A DNA stretch of 64,000 bases from Torulaspora globosa (Eukaryota; Ascomycota; Saccharomycetes; Saccharomycetales; Saccharomycetaceae). This document shows, piece after piece, positions 1-9,374 of this stretch (positions within the stretch are counted from its first letter, which is position 1; each line of letters starts with the position of its first letter). The DNA lies in contig NC_050727.1 in assembly GCF_014133895.1 (NCBI RefSeq), positions 372,001-436,000 of the forward strand, written 5' to 3'. Made by a program: the position numbers and the translations under genes. The notes beneath the pieces are model-generated. The model was not told the DNA's origin and did no database searches. It saw nothing but the letters and a program-made list of their open reading frames with translations.

Positions 1-255
1 ACGGATGATTCAGGTGTGATGAATTTCGAGAACCCAGTGCTGCGTGACACAGTTAATATTCCCGGCTTTGGCTGGGGTGTGCTGCGTTTCGTCGCCGACA
101 GTCCTGGTGTTTGGCCATTTCATTGCCACATCGGCTGGCATATGGAGAGCGGATTAATGATGCAGTTTAATATTTTGCAAGACGAATACAGCAATTGGGA
201 TAATTACCCCCTGAAATGGTATCAACAATGTCAATACTGGCAGAACCAATTGTGA
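1..255 (+). CDS. Multicopper oxidase (laccase/ferroxidase-like), C-terminal fragment
   Basis: The frame is open from the first base of the window, so the gene begins to the left; 84 residues remain before the TGA at 253-255. The fragment holds the hallmark copper motif [12 protein letters not shown]. Its His-Cys-His triad and following His bind the type 1 and type 2/3 coppers, with Leu in the axial position. Upstream is the typical N-P-V-L-R-D-T-V strand. Family members oxidise phenols, Fe(II) or Cu(I) and reduce O2 to water. Unlike Fet3/Fet5 there is no membrane segment after the copper site: the protein stops about 30 residues later, so it is probably secreted or soluble. Substrate cannot be told from this piece. 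Confidence 0.85.
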   Translation, partial: TDDSGVMNFENPVLRDTVNIPGFGWGVLRFVADSPGVWPFHCHIGWHMESGLMMQFNILQDEYSNWDNYPLKWYQQCQYWQNQL

Positions 256-526
256 GATTCTGACCTCGATAATTTTCTGGTCTTTATTTTTTGATAGATA
301 GTGCTGTAATTAAATTCCTAAAGACCCTACGAGGTTATTAAGGCGACTCCTTGGTAATATAATTGCTTCGTATTATATTTCGAATTACTGACATCGCTGC
401 GTCAGTGGCGCCTGGCAAGCCTGAGCATGATCGACGAACATCATCAAACAGTTTATCCTTCATAACTACAAAGAAGCTCCATTTGATCAACCTGTATCAC
501 AACCAGTGAGCCACCGATCCGCCAGC

Positions 527-916
527 ATGCTGTTACCAACTGCTAAATATTGCGGATCCGACGCTGAAACGGTAAAGTTCGAGGTTAATCCGGCTGATGC
601 CCGTTACCAGACGACCGACGGCAGAACCACCGGTGCCAGCCCATATGTGCTGAACGCGGGGCAAGTGGATAGAGACAGGCCTTCAGAGCCCAGGAGAGAC
701 GCCAACGGCAAGATCACCGCCTTGGGAGAGCTCAGGACCAGACTCACCGGGCTGCAAGACGATATCAATGAATTCCTGACCCAGCGGATGGAATTGGCCA
801 AAGGGAAGAAGCCAAAACTACAAGGTAATCAGGCCAAACAGGAAGAACGAATTGAGAACGAGATCAAGGAGCTTCTGGACGGTGGAGATGGCGAAGATGA
901 TGCTGATGGCTTATAG
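527..916 (+). CDS. GON7: Gon7, EKC/KEOPS complex subunit
   Basis: This is a 129-residue protein (S. cerevisiae Gon7: 123 aa). It is a fungal subunit of the EKC/KEOPS complex, which makes the N6-threonylcarbamoyl-adenosine modification of ANN-decoding tRNAs and also affects telomeres and transcription. Recognisable family blocks are DARYQTTDGRTTG, the VLNAGQVDRD segment, GLQDDINEFLTQRMELAKGK, and the acidic C-terminus ending LLDGGDGEDDADGL. The ATG at 527 is chosen because the upstream in-frame codons start only at a GTG and MLLPTAKY matches the family N-terminus. In S. cerevisiae GON7 neighbours MNN11, as here apart from the intervening FEN2. Confidence 0.95.
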   Translation: MLLPTAKYCGSDAETVKFEVNPADARYQTTDGRTTGASPYVLNAGQVDRDRPSEPRRDANGKITALGELRTRLTGLQDDINEFLTQRMELAKGKKPKLQGNQAKQEERIENEIKELLDGGDGEDDADGL

Positions 917-1043
917 GCGTCGTTTTATACGGATGACTCACCAGAACAGCTTATATTCATCAATGCTATGCACTAGTTGATGAGGGCATCTCAGAGGAAT
1001 TGAGGTCGCAGCGTAGCGTTGCTTGGCAGCTTGATTCAGGAGG

Positions 1044-2507
1044 ATGAAGGAGACTTTTTCTGAAGAAGAATATAGATCGAGAGAAGTCGATGACGGCTCT
1101 GTTGTAGCGACCAAGAAGCCTGTAGATAAGCGTCGTTTACTGTTCAAGATTGACCTGTTTGTGTTGTCATTTGTTTGTCTGCAGTACTGGATCAACTATG
1201 TGGACCGTGTGGGGTTCATCAATGCCTACATTTCGGGAATGAAGGAGGACTTGCACTTCAAGGCTAACGATATCAATATTACTAATACATGTTTCACGGT
1301 TGGATACATCTTGGGGATGATTCCAAATAACTTGATACTATTGGTGGCACCTCCGCGGGTCTGGTTAAGTTTTTGTACATTTGCGTGGGGTTTGCTGACA
1401 TTGGGGATGTTCAAAGTAACATCTTTCAAGCAGTGCTGCGTGATAAGATTCTTTCAGGCGATCTTCGAGAGTTGCACATTCTCCGGCACACATCTGATCC
1501 TTGGGTCGTGGTATAAGGAGAACGAGCTGCCTATTCGAAGTGCAATATTTACATCTTCTGGTTTAATCGGCTCGATGTTTAGTGGCTTCATGCAGGTGGA
1601 AATCCACGACAGCTTGGATGGCAGGCGCGGCCTCGCCGGCTGGAGATGGCTGTTCATCATCGACTTTGCCATCACAATGCCAATAGCGCTCTATGGGTTC
1701 CTGTTTTTCCCCGGTGTGCCTGAGAACAGCAGTGGCAGCAGCTCATTCTCGATGACCAGATTTTTCTTCAGCGAACGGGAGCTTCAGTTCGCCAGGAGAA
1801 GGTTGCCCGCCAGGGATGAAAGCACTCGGCTGGACTGGTCTGTCGTACCGAGGGTTCTGAAAAGATGGCATTGGTGGCTATTCTCGTTTGTCTGGGTTCT
1901 CGGCGGTGAGAATCTGAGTCTAGCGTCAAACTCGACTTTTGCCCTCTGGCTAAAGAATCAAGGTTACTCCCTTTCGCATCGAAACAACTTTCCGTCGGGT
2001 ATCTTTGCGGTTGGCATCGCGTCGACCATGCTGTCAGCATTGTACCTGAACAAGATATCCAAGGCGAGACACTGGCACGTCGCCATGTTTCTCGCCGTCA
2101 CCATGTGCGTAGTCGCTATCATGGTCCGCTCCAATCCGATTAGTGCTCCAGTGATGTTCACGGCTCAGTATCTAGGCGGCGTCGCATACGCTGGCCAGGC
2201 CGTGTTTTTCGCATGGGCCAATGTGGTCTGCCACGCCGATCTACAGGAAAGAGCCATAGTCCTTGCTTCGATGAACATGTTTTCCGGCGCCGTGAACGCA
2301 TGGTGGTCACTCCTCTTCTTTCCAGCCTCCACTGTGCCCCACTTCGAGAAAGGTTCCTATGCCCTGCTGGCCACTTCCATCGCCAGCGGACTGGTTTCGG
2401 TTTTGATCAGAAGATTTCAGAACAAAGACCGCTACGGCGAGCAGGAGCTTCCCTACATAGACGCCAATGACATGCCACACGACGAAGACGACGACGACGA
2501 CAACTGA
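1044..2507 (+). CDS. FEN2: Fen2-type pantothenate/H+ symporter (MFS, allantoate permease family)
   Basis: This 487-residue major-facilitator protein resembles S. cerevisiae Fen2 (512 aa), the plasma-membrane pantothenate importer. Distinctive blocks are LFVLSFVCLQYWINYVDRVG in the first membrane segment, FFQAIFESCTFSGTH, RRRLPARDESTRLDW in the central cytosolic loop, and HADLQERAIVLASMNMFSGA near the end. The C-terminal YIDANDMP followed by an Asp run is also Fen2-like. About 12 membrane segments are expected. It starts at the first ATG, 127 bp after GON7, in the same direction. FEN2 lies on chromosome III in S. cerevisiae, so its place between GON7 and MNN11 is not the conserved order. Specificity for pantothenate is inferred from similarity; other Dal5-family vitamins are less likely. 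Confidence 0.9.
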   Translation: MKETFSEEEYRSREVDDGSVVATKKPVDKRRLLFKIDLFVLSFVCLQYWINYVDRVGFINAYISGMKEDLHFKANDINITNTCFTVGYILGMIPNNLILLVAPPRVWLSFCTFAWGLLTLGMFKVTSFKQCCVIRFFQAIFESCTFSGTHLILGSWYKENELPIRSAIFTSSGLIGSMFSGFMQVEIHDSLDGRRGLAGWRWLFIIDFAITMPIALYGFLFFPGVPENSSGSSSFSMTRFFFSERELQFARRRLPARDESTRLDWSVVPRVLKRWHWWLFSFVWVLGGENLSLASNSTFALWLKNQGYSLSHRNNFPSGIFAVGIASTMLSALYLNKISKARHWHVAMFLAVTMCVVAIMVRSNPISAPVMFTAQYLGGVAYAGQAVFFAWANVVCHADLQERAIVLASMNMFSGAVNAWWSLLFFPASTVPHFEKGSYALLATSIASGLVSVLIRRFQNKDRYGEQELPYIDANDMPHDEDDDDDN

Positions 2508-2730
2508 TGGCCAAACGACTACCAAGAAAGCATATACTGCGAATCCTGGTTAAATATCTTTATAATAGTGTCTCTGCACGTGACCACATATCGGTATTGA
2601 TTAAAGTTTTGCACCATATGGCAGAAGCCCTCAACTTTCACTGATCAGAGCAGAGCAGAGTAGGATATAGATCCGGGCTTATCTGTTTGCTGGTTTGTTG
2701 TTGGTACTGGCCATAATCGGCTTGGTGAGA

Positions 2731-3993
2731 ATGACCTTCAGACCGAAGTCGAAGTTGAAACCGAGCGCAAAGAAGCAATGGAAATGGCCATCGAAGATCT
2801 CCGGCAAACGATTGTCTGGCCTCGCCGGGGAGTCTACTCCTGGGAGCACGTTTAAGAGGACTGTGCTGATTTTTGGTGGTATTGGGTTATTTTTGTACGT
2901 TTTGAGCAGCTTTTTCAGTTTGGGACAACCACCAAGAACATATCCGGCGGAGCACGGCCATTACATACATGAGATACCTGCATTGAGTCCACTGATCTTT
3001 CCACATGTTGAGCATGCAACTGTTTTGAAGGAGATTGGAGTTAGAGGGCTCTATACCGTTAGAACAGATATCGATGGACAATCTTCGCTTGTCATGAAGC
3101 ATGACGATGAGCCGTTGTCCGACGAGGAAAAGAAGAAGACATCGGACCAAGTATTACTGGTGAAGAGGTCGTTCTTGGACCACGGGAAGCTGGTTTATCG
3201 CAAGAGCGTGACGTCTCCGGAAATTGTGATTGTCACACTGATTGATTTTGAGAATTGGGATCTGGACACGATTGTCTCTGTGGTGCAAAACAGGGTCGAC
3301 TACGCTCAGAAACACAAGTACGGGGTTTACGTGCGTTGGATACAAGAGTTTGTACCGCTGCTGCGCAACCAGGACTTGAAGGCCTCCCAGGAGTACATCA
3401 AACCACTGATTATGAGGGCAGCCATTCACGCGTTCCCACAGGCCAAATACTTGTTCTTCGTCGACCAAACCTCTTTGATTATGAACTTGGAGCTCACACT
3501 GCAGCAGCATCTGCTGGACCCCGACGTTCTGGACATGGCCCTTCTCAGAAACGTCCCTATCATCCCCGGCTCGAACATAAAGACCTACACACATTTCAAC
3601 GTCGATACTACCAGAATCATCATTCCGCAAAGTCCTGCCGGTGAACTCGACCTGTCTTCCATGGTTGTCTCCACCGATTTGTACGGAAAGGCTTTCTTGG
3701 AGTACCTCATGGATCCTCTATACACAAACTACGACTGGGACAGTTTCTCCGCGAGCGTTGCCCACATGCTACAATGGCATCCGCAGCTGCTCGGTAAGAC
3801 GGCATTGGTTGTACAGAAATTGATTGCAGCCCCATATGATGCGAACAGTAAGCCTGATGCGGCATCAAAGGAGAAAGTCGATGCTCTACACTACACCGAT
3901 GGCGATTTCGTCGTGTCCCTGAACAACTGTAAACTGCGTGGAACCTGTGCCTCTGACATCCAATCCTTTTATTCCAAGATTAGAAAGAGCTAA
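2731..3993 (+). CDS. MNN11: Mnn11, alpha-1,6-mannosyltransferase subunit of Golgi M-Pol II
   Basis: This is a 420-residue type II membrane protein (S. cerevisiae: 422 aa) of glycosyltransferase family 34. It acts in the cis-Golgi mannan polymerase II complex that elongates the alpha-1,6 mannan backbone of N-glycans. A short basic N-terminus is followed by a membrane anchor at about residues 43-62. The lumenal domain shows VRWIQEF, MRAAIHAFPQAKYLFFVDQ (the DXD-like donor-site region) and QWHPQLLGKTA near the end, closing with KIRKS. The ATG at 2731 is used because the upstream codons begin with TTG. Its left neighbour in S. cerevisiae is GON7; here FEN2 sits between them. Confidence 0.94.
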   Translation: MTFRPKSKLKPSAKKQWKWPSKISGKRLSGLAGESTPGSTFKRTVLIFGGIGLFLYVLSSFFSLGQPPRTYPAEHGHYIHEIPALSPLIFPHVEHATVLKEIGVRGLYTVRTDIDGQSSLVMKHDDEPLSDEEKKKTSDQVLLVKRSFLDHGKLVYRKSVTSPEIVIVTLIDFENWDLDTIVSVVQNRVDYAQKHKYGVYVRWIQEFVPLLRNQDLKASQEYIKPLIMRAAIHAFPQAKYLFFVDQTSLIMNLELTLQQHLLDPDVLDMALLRNVPIIPGSNIKTYTHFNVDTTRIIIPQSPAGELDLSSMVVSTDLYGKAFLEYLMDPLYTNYDWDSFSASVAHMLQWHPQLLGKTALVVQKLIAAPYDANSKPDAASKEKVDALHYTDGDFVVSLNNCKLRGTCASDIQSFYSKIRKS

Positions 3994-4125
3994 TTGTACT
4001 ATATTCTCCATCAACTACTCATCAACACACTCACATAAGCCATCATTTATAGAGGTGAGCTCTTCTTCATCAAATCTCACGCTTTTAATACCATTAGATG
4101 TCAGGATTTACTGGCGCGACGCCTT

Positions 4126-4142
4126 ACGCGTAAACGCGAAAA
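4126..4142 (+). promoter_or_regulatory. MCB (ACGCGT) and SCB-like (CGCGAAAA) pair upstream of RBH1
   Basis: ACGCGT at 4126-4131 is followed 3 bp later by CGCGAAAA at 4135-4142, about 155-165 bp before the RBH1 ATG. These are the consensus boxes for MBF (Mbp1/Swi6) and SBF (Swi4/Swi6) G1/S activators. The S. cerevisiae orthologue is reported as cell-cycle regulated and an Mbp1 target, so conservation of the box fits. Nothing else is evident in the 3994-4294 spacer. Confidence 0.6.
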
Positions 4143-4294
4143 AAATACTGAACGTCAATCAAATGGGCACACCCTGAAGGACTGAAACATTTCATCTTCA
4201 GGACACTCGAGCCGAGACAACTTGGAAGCTTTAGAACGGCTGGAACCCTGTTCAAGTGAGTTTGAGGAACAGCGTGAGCGACGTCGGGACGATA

Positions 4295-6838
4295 ATGACG
4301 GTTGGGGAGGGCCACTGGCTCTATGCAAAAGAACATCTTGCGAATTTGAGAAGATTGAACGCCTTTTGCTTGGCGTTTGAGCCGAAACCGGCATCAGCTT
4401 TGGACCCCATGTCACAGCTTTGCAATCAAACGAGAACGATCTCGAAATCGGTGACGAGTCTAATAGAATACCATTCATCGTGCGATCCAAATGACCATTT
4501 GGCAATTCAGTCTTCGTTCATGAATTCAGAGATACTGAATCTTTACAACGAGATTCTACTCGGCTCCATCAAGTTGATTTTTGCGATCGAGACATCTTTG
4601 TTCAGGCTAGGACCTAGTTTGGAGTTTGCGATTTGTATTGTGAAGCTCTATTCAAAATTGACGAATTACCAGAAGCTTCTTGGCGGCAAGTCAACTCAGC
4701 TGAGTTCAATGCTTCACTCTTTCGAGTTTCAATTTAAACAAGGGTACATCACTGCAGACAATAATGTTATTAGACTGGATAACATTCACGATCTTTCGTC
4801 GCATACTTACGATTTGGTTGCTCCACCTATCATAAATCTGGACGATGTTGTTAAGCGAGACTTCTTTAGGCTCTCAATGAATAAGTTCAACATGCAGAGG
4901 CAGCTGGTGGAGATTCTCCAATTCACAAATGGCGAAATAGCGATATTTAAAGTTATCTCTGGAGAGCTACCGAATGCGAAAGATCCGCCCACCCAGCTGC
5001 TTGCGCGCTTGTTGCAAGGGGATTATAGCCCGCTGAACTTGGGAAGAGCCCTTCTTTTTCCATTTCTGAGGGATTACGATTTAGATGTCATTGGCGAATC
5101 AGTCTCTGGAATCGAATTGAGAACGGTAACAGGAAATAACGTTCATCTGAAGTTACAATGTGTTGATGCATTGCAGTGGGAGGGACACTGGAAATTTTGC
5201 ATGAAAAAGCTTTTTGATAGGAACAACTTCATGCAACTAACACCTTCAATCCGGTCTTCCGCATCGCTAGCGAAGTCCTCGCATCTATTTCAAAACTTCA
5301 AAATGAAGCATAATAAATTGGAAAATTTAAGACCTGCTGAAAGTACTGGGCTTTCTCTTACTCTGCCAAATCAAGCTATGCATGTGGAACAATCAAGTGA
5401 AAGAAGTGAGCCTGACAAACCGTCGCAATCTGGCCTGAGGAGGTCGAAACCTTTACAGGGCCCACTTTCAATCCTAATGTCCATGGATGAGGAGGACGAC
5501 GAAAAAGCAACTGTGAATAATCAAAGCAGCCTAAGCGACTGTAAACATCCATCCTTCGAAGATCTCGATTCTCTCGATTGCGAAAAACTTATGGAGCTCG
5601 ATAAAGGCATACAGATGGAGTTCTCACCTGTTTCTTTGGAAAGCCCGTCGTTGCAGCAGTATAAATCTGTTTCTCAGCACTCTTCAATGGACGAAATTCG
5701 ACCTATTGCTGCGAAATCGATCGAAGTTGATGACTTCGAGAGCATTATTTCATCTGCGGATGATGAGACAGACTGTAGGGACGACTCTTCAATATTCAAT
5801 CCCAGTGCTGAGTTCTATAAACCAGCCCTGTATCGCCGTAAGTCCTCCTCCTTACTAAGCCTTTTCAGCTCAAGAAATAAAAAGGGCCTTTTTATTGATG
5901 CAGCAGGCGCTAATTCAGCAGCTTCCTTAACGCCAACATCAAAAGAGAACACACCGTTATCTGCAAAGAGTAATATACCAGTATATCCCACGGAAAAGAC
6001 CCACCAGCTTCTACCTTCGACGATTGATCTAAATAACGATCTGGCGATTTTTGAAAGCGAAAAGGCTAGAACCTCTTTCTGGGACGGGCGGCAATGGATG
6101 AGATTTGGATCTGAATCTTTACGCCTCAGTATTTTAAGATCGATAAATGACGAAACTGTCTTGGTGGCATATGAAAGCAAGGTTGATGGCCGATGTTTCT
6201 TTGCCGCCCGAGTATCCCACCGGTGGACATGTTCCAAGGCGGCCGCTCAGGATATCCAGGCGATTATACCATCATCAGACTTTTTATGCAGTATCTTGCC
6301 GCCCGGTAAGAATACTGTGAACATAAGATGCAGTAGATCGGAAGGTCTGCTGAACGCTCTGCAACACTGCATAAAAGGAAATTTGCCCGCTTTCATCCCG
6401 TCGTCCCAGACAGCAAATACTCTTTCCAGTTTTCCATCCTCAAGTGCCAGTAATGGGATTACGCGTTCTTCCACTGGCATTTCTGATTTTGCCGGCTTTA
6501 AGAACGCTACTGACGCAATAGCTTCTCTTCTCTTATTGCCATCTGTCAAAGCCAAGATTCACGAACGAATAGACGAAAAGGGTTGGCAGGTGCAAAATAT
6601 CGGACACGTCGATATCTTCTCACAGGAGTATAAAGGAAGTGCAGTCGCGGTGAGGTTTGACTTCTTCGGCGTCAATGAGATCAAGCAAACCGCTAGAACG
6701 CTTATTAGTCGGTTAAGCGATATTCGAAGAATAGGCAGAACTGGTCTATTAGTTGCATCTGGTGATGACGAACGACTCTTGGAGTTTGTGAATAAGGTAA
6801 TCGCTGATCAAGTGTATAAGCTGATCAAGCCGCTATAA
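4295..6838 (+). CDS. RBH1: Rbh1/Rbh2 (YJL181W/YJR030C) family protein of unknown function
   Basis: This is an 847-residue protein assigned by gene order (between MNN11 and ATP12, as YJL181W) and by general resemblance. S. cerevisiae has two shorter copies, YJL181W and YJR030C, from the genome duplication; one gene here is the expected ancestral state. The N-terminal ~330 residues look folded, with no membrane segments. The middle, about 360-600, is Ser/Asp/Glu-rich and probably disordered, with several SP sites. The C-terminal ~230 residues are again folded and may contain the PH-like region reported for the family. Biochemical function is unknown. The ATG at 4295 is the first in frame; upstream there is only a GTG. 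MCB/SCB boxes precede it. Confidence 0.75.
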   Translation: MTVGEGHWLYAKEHLANLRRLNAFCLAFEPKPASALDPMSQLCNQTRTISKSVTSLIEYHSSCDPNDHLAIQSSFMNSEILNLYNEILLGSIKLIFAIETSLFRLGPSLEFAICIVKLYSKLTNYQKLLGGKSTQLSSMLHSFEFQFKQGYITADNNVIRLDNIHDLSSHTYDLVAPPIINLDDVVKRDFFRLSMNKFNMQRQLVEILQFTNGEIAIFKVISGELPNAKDPPTQLLARLLQGDYSPLNLGRALLFPFLRDYDLDVIGESVSGIELRTVTGNNVHLKLQCVDALQWEGHWKFCMKKLFDRNNFMQLTPSIRSSASLAKSSHLFQNFKMKHNKLENLRPAESTGLSLTLPNQAMHVEQSSERSEPDKPSQSGLRRSKPLQGPLSILMSMDEEDDEKATVNNQSSLSDCKHPSFEDLDSLDCEKLMELDKGIQMEFSPVSLESPSLQQYKSVSQHSSMDEIRPIAAKSIEVDDFESIISSADDETDCRDDSSIFNPSAEFYKPALYRRKSSSLLSLFSSRNKKGLFIDAAGANSAASLTPTSKENTPLSAKSNIPVYPTEKTHQLLPSTIDLNNDLAIFESEKARTSFWDGRQWMRFGSESLRLSILRSINDETVLVAYESKVDGRCFFAARVSHRWTCSKAAAQDIQAIIPSSDFLCSILPPGKNTVNIRCSRSEGLLNALQHCIKGNLPAFIPSSQTANTLSSFPSSSASNGITRSSTGISDFAGFKNATDAIASLLLLPSVKAKIHERIDEKGWQVQNIGHVDIFSQEYKGSAVAVRFDFFGVNEIKQTARTLISRLSDIRRIGRTGLLVASGDDERLLEFVNKVIADQVYKLIKPL

Positions 6839-6913
6839 AAAACCTACATTTCTGTGGACAACTGATGATACCAATGATACACTAAAATATATACATGAAA
6901 GGTCGTAATCTTA

Positions 6914-7873
6914 TTATTTATAGGCCACTATCGCCGCCGCATGAATATTTCTTCTGACATCTCTTTTGTCAACATCGTGTGTGTCTTCCACCTCTCCCCA
7001 TCTATCGGTTTGGTAAATAATTTCCAATGTAGCGGCTTCAGCAATGGACTCCATTGATGATTTCAAGCCTTCTAGGGACTCTGCCGACGCTTTGTTCTGC
7101 AGCAGGAGAACACCACAAATGAATGATTTTGTCGTCAAGACCGTCTTTTCGAACACAGCCAGATCCCATAAAGATAGAGTGTCCAGGTACTTCTTAGCGG
7201 CGCTCCTCGTCTCTTCCAGCTGTTGATTGCCCCTCAAGCCATGAAGATCTGCATCAAGGACTTTGAGTTTCACCGCTGATCCACTGTAATTGCTCAAGAA
7301 TTCCTCCGCAGCGCTAATAATCGGCAAGTAGACTTGATCTTGCGCTTTTCTTAGGGCTCCTTCATATTCCGACTTCGAGCAAAAGACCAGTACAGTGTCT
7401 GTATCGAGGTAGCGTAACAGGTCCTGCGAGATACGTTCACGATCCCCGCCTATCTTGGCTTTTGACTCCAAGTCGCCGCCTGGCTTGTTAACGATTTCCA
7501 GGTCAATGCAACGAGAAACCAACGAAGTTAACGGTAGTGAGTATGTCTTGACAGCGAGGCTTGTTAAATTCGTCCATTCCTTCTGCAGAAGCATCGCCAA
7601 CAAACTTCTGTCCCTGTCCACAGCTAATGGATGACCCAAGGGAGTCAAAATTGTTTTCGAATCCAATTGAACCAGATATTGTGATCCGTCATCCTTCAAC
7701 GACACCTTTTCCCAGAATCTTTCACCAGTTTTGGATAATCTGTTCGTTTCTGTCTTTAGGTTGTTCTCTATACTATGGTCAACCCCCAATGGAGACGCCT
7801 GAGTCGCCAGCAGCCTGAGATTACATGAAGTCATTCTGCCTACCGCAGAGCAGCCGTTAAATAACCGTAACAT
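6914..7873 (-). CDS. ATP12: Atp12, F1-ATP synthase assembly chaperone
   Basis: This 319-residue protein (S. cerevisiae: 325 aa) belongs to the ATP12 family, the mitochondrial matrix chaperone that binds free F1 alpha subunit before hexamer assembly. A basic, Arg/Leu-rich presequence (MLRLFNG...RLLATQA) is followed by GERFWEKVSL, LDSKTILTPLGHPLAV and EWTNLTSLAVKTYSLPLTSL, all family blocks. The C-terminal QTDRWGEVEDTH is also typical. The ATG at 7873 is preferred to the in-frame TTG nine bases upstream. It is convergent with RBH1 and divergent from PFD1, with 131 bp between the starts. Confidence 0.93.
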   Translation of the reverse strand: MLRLFNGCSAVGRMTSCNLRLLATQASPLGVDHSIENNLKTETNRLSKTGERFWEKVSLKDDGSQYLVQLDSKTILTPLGHPLAVDRDRSLLAMLLQKEWTNLTSLAVKTYSLPLTSLVSRCIDLEIVNKPGGDLESKAKIGGDRERISQDLLRYLDTDTVLVFCSKSEYEGALRKAQDQVYLPIISAAEEFLSNYSGSAVKLKVLDADLHGLRGNQQLEETRSAAKKYLDTLSLWDLAVFEKTVLTTKSFICGVLLLQNKASAESLEGLKSSMESIAEAATLEIIYQTDRWGEVEDTHDVDKRDVRRNIHAAAIVAYK

Positions 7874-8004
7874 GACTTGCAATACAGTGATTCCTCCGAA
7901 GACGCTCTTGTGTGCTATTAGCTATGTAATTTCAATAAGATCACCGTCTCTTAAACATGCCAAGACACTAGCAACACAGCCAGAACTAGAAGAAGGCCAA
8001 GAAG

Positions 8005-8343
8005 ATGTCTGCTACACCGTTCATACAGGAGCTAACTGCAAATCTGAGAGCTTCCAAGGCTCAATTACAGTCTGTCGAGCAGCAATTAGGCTTGCTGGAG
8101 AGGCAGGAGAAACTGGCTAAGTTGACCACGCAGGAACTAGCAACGTATCCAACAGACAAGGTGTGGAGATCGTGTGGGAAAGCTTTCATTTTGCAGGAAA
8201 AGTCCAAATATATCGACGATTTGAAACACGATCAAAGCGTTGTGCAGGAGCAGACCAAGACTCTGAAGATCAAGAAGAATTACCTCGAGACAACGGTGGA
8301 GAAGACCGTGGATAATCTGAAAGCTGCCATTGAGAGTAAATGA
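8005..8343 (+). CDS. PFD1: Prefoldin subunit 1
   Basis: This 112-residue beta-type prefoldin subunit (S. cerevisiae Pfd1: 109 aa) is part of the cytosolic hexameric chaperone that passes nascent tubulin and actin to the TRiC/CCT chaperonin. The sequence is almost wholly two amphipathic helices (about 5-45 and 65-110) flanking the short hairpin around VWRSCGKAFIL, the signature of the subfamily. The start is the first ATG and matches the family N-terminus. Gene order ATP12-PFD1-ATG27-RPL17 is as in S. cerevisiae chromosome X. Confidence 0.95.
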   Translation: MSATPFIQELTANLRASKAQLQSVEQQLGLLERQEKLAKLTTQELATYPTDKVWRSCGKAFILQEKSKYIDDLKHDQSVVQEQTKTLKIKKNYLETTVEKTVDNLKAAIESK

Positions 8344-8406
8344 ATGAGGATATTATCATTTAAAGATAGCTATAAATACACTCACTCGGTTCACTCTAGT
8401 GCTGCC

Positions 8407-9219
8407 TCAGACTGCGCTATAGCCACCCCGCTGGGAAGAACCGCTGCCGAAGATCCGGGCAGCGACCTCCTTGGCAAACGCCGGCAGTGAAGTTATGAGC
8501 TGCGTAGAGCGATCTATAAACTCTTCGCGGAAATCCTGGAAGGACCCGCCCCTCGTATTCACATACGCTGTCACCAGCAAGTATATCAGAGTGAATAGCA
8601 ATGCGTATAGCAACAACCAGGTAAACCACGACGTACCTTTCTTGCGCTCGTTGGGGTCTTTCAAGTGAGGCCTTCTGTCTTTATCCCTGTTTCCATCTTC
8701 GTTCTTGATCAGGCAGCCCGAAGGACCCTTGATATTTATGCGTATCTGTTTATCCTGCCATGTGCTCGAGACCATCTCATCCGTCTTCATATTATCGTCA
8801 CACTCGAATTCCAGCTGGGCATCAAAGCTCTCCGACCCCCACTTGGTGCCCCTCAAGCTCAGACGAAGCTTGCCATCGACTTCTTCCACAGGTCCAGATA
8901 GCGAGTGCGGAAACTCGATCTCCTGTGTCATCAGCGTGTCCCTACCTGGCACAGTAACATACGTGAGGCCGCAAAGCACGTCGTTTCGATCGCATTCCGA
9001 TGGTAAATCATTCTTATCATTCTCTGCACACACATTCACCCACCATTTCTCCTCCGTGGTACTGGGAGGGGTATCCCTTTCCACAGAACCATACACGTAG
9101 CCACCGCCGTTTCCCTGAGCCAGTCTGTACTTCTTTAATCTGTCGTCCTTATTGCATTGAAAGGCATTCGCCCACCTGGAGCCCAGCAGGCCAAGAAACA
9201 ACAGAGTTTCGTACTTCAT
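8407..9219 (-). CDS. ATG27: Atg27, type I membrane protein of autophagy vesicles
   Basis: This is a 270-residue protein (S. cerevisiae: 271 aa) of the mannose-6-phosphate-receptor-like Atg27 family. It cycles between Golgi, vacuole and Atg9 vesicles and supports autophagy and the Cvt pathway. A signal peptide covers about 1-19. The lumenal domain contains paired Cys residues (C22, C64, C76, C83, C139, C169), consistent with the family's disulphide-bonded beta domain. A single membrane span lies at about 199-219, followed by a cytosolic tail ending GGYSAV that carries a Tyr which may be a sorting signal. The first ATG is used. It is divergent from RPL17 over a 591-bp intergenic region. Confidence 0.94.
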   Translation of the reverse strand: MKYETLLFLGLLGSRWANAFQCNKDDRLKKYRLAQGNGGGYVYGSVERDTPPSTTEEKWWVNVCAENDKNDLPSECDRNDVLCGLTYVTVPGRDTLMTQEIEFPHSLSGPVEEVDGKLRLSLRGTKWGSESFDAQLEFECDDNMKTDEMVSSTWQDKQIRINIKGPSGCLIKNEDGNRDKDRRPHLKDPNERKKGTSWFTWLLLYALLFTLIYLLVTAYVNTRGGSFQDFREEFIDRSTQLITSLPAFAKEVAARIFGSGSSQRGGYSAV

Positions 9220-9374
9220 ACTGAAAACCGACCCCGTAAATCTATTCCTGACAATTCAGAGTACCTATCAGTCCACCACAAGCAGGTTCCGCTGTCCTGA
9301 TGTCGTTCAGGACTCTTAAGCTAGTATCTGATGAAACCGCCCTTGTATGATAGCTCCTTTGTGTGACTGTTGAA

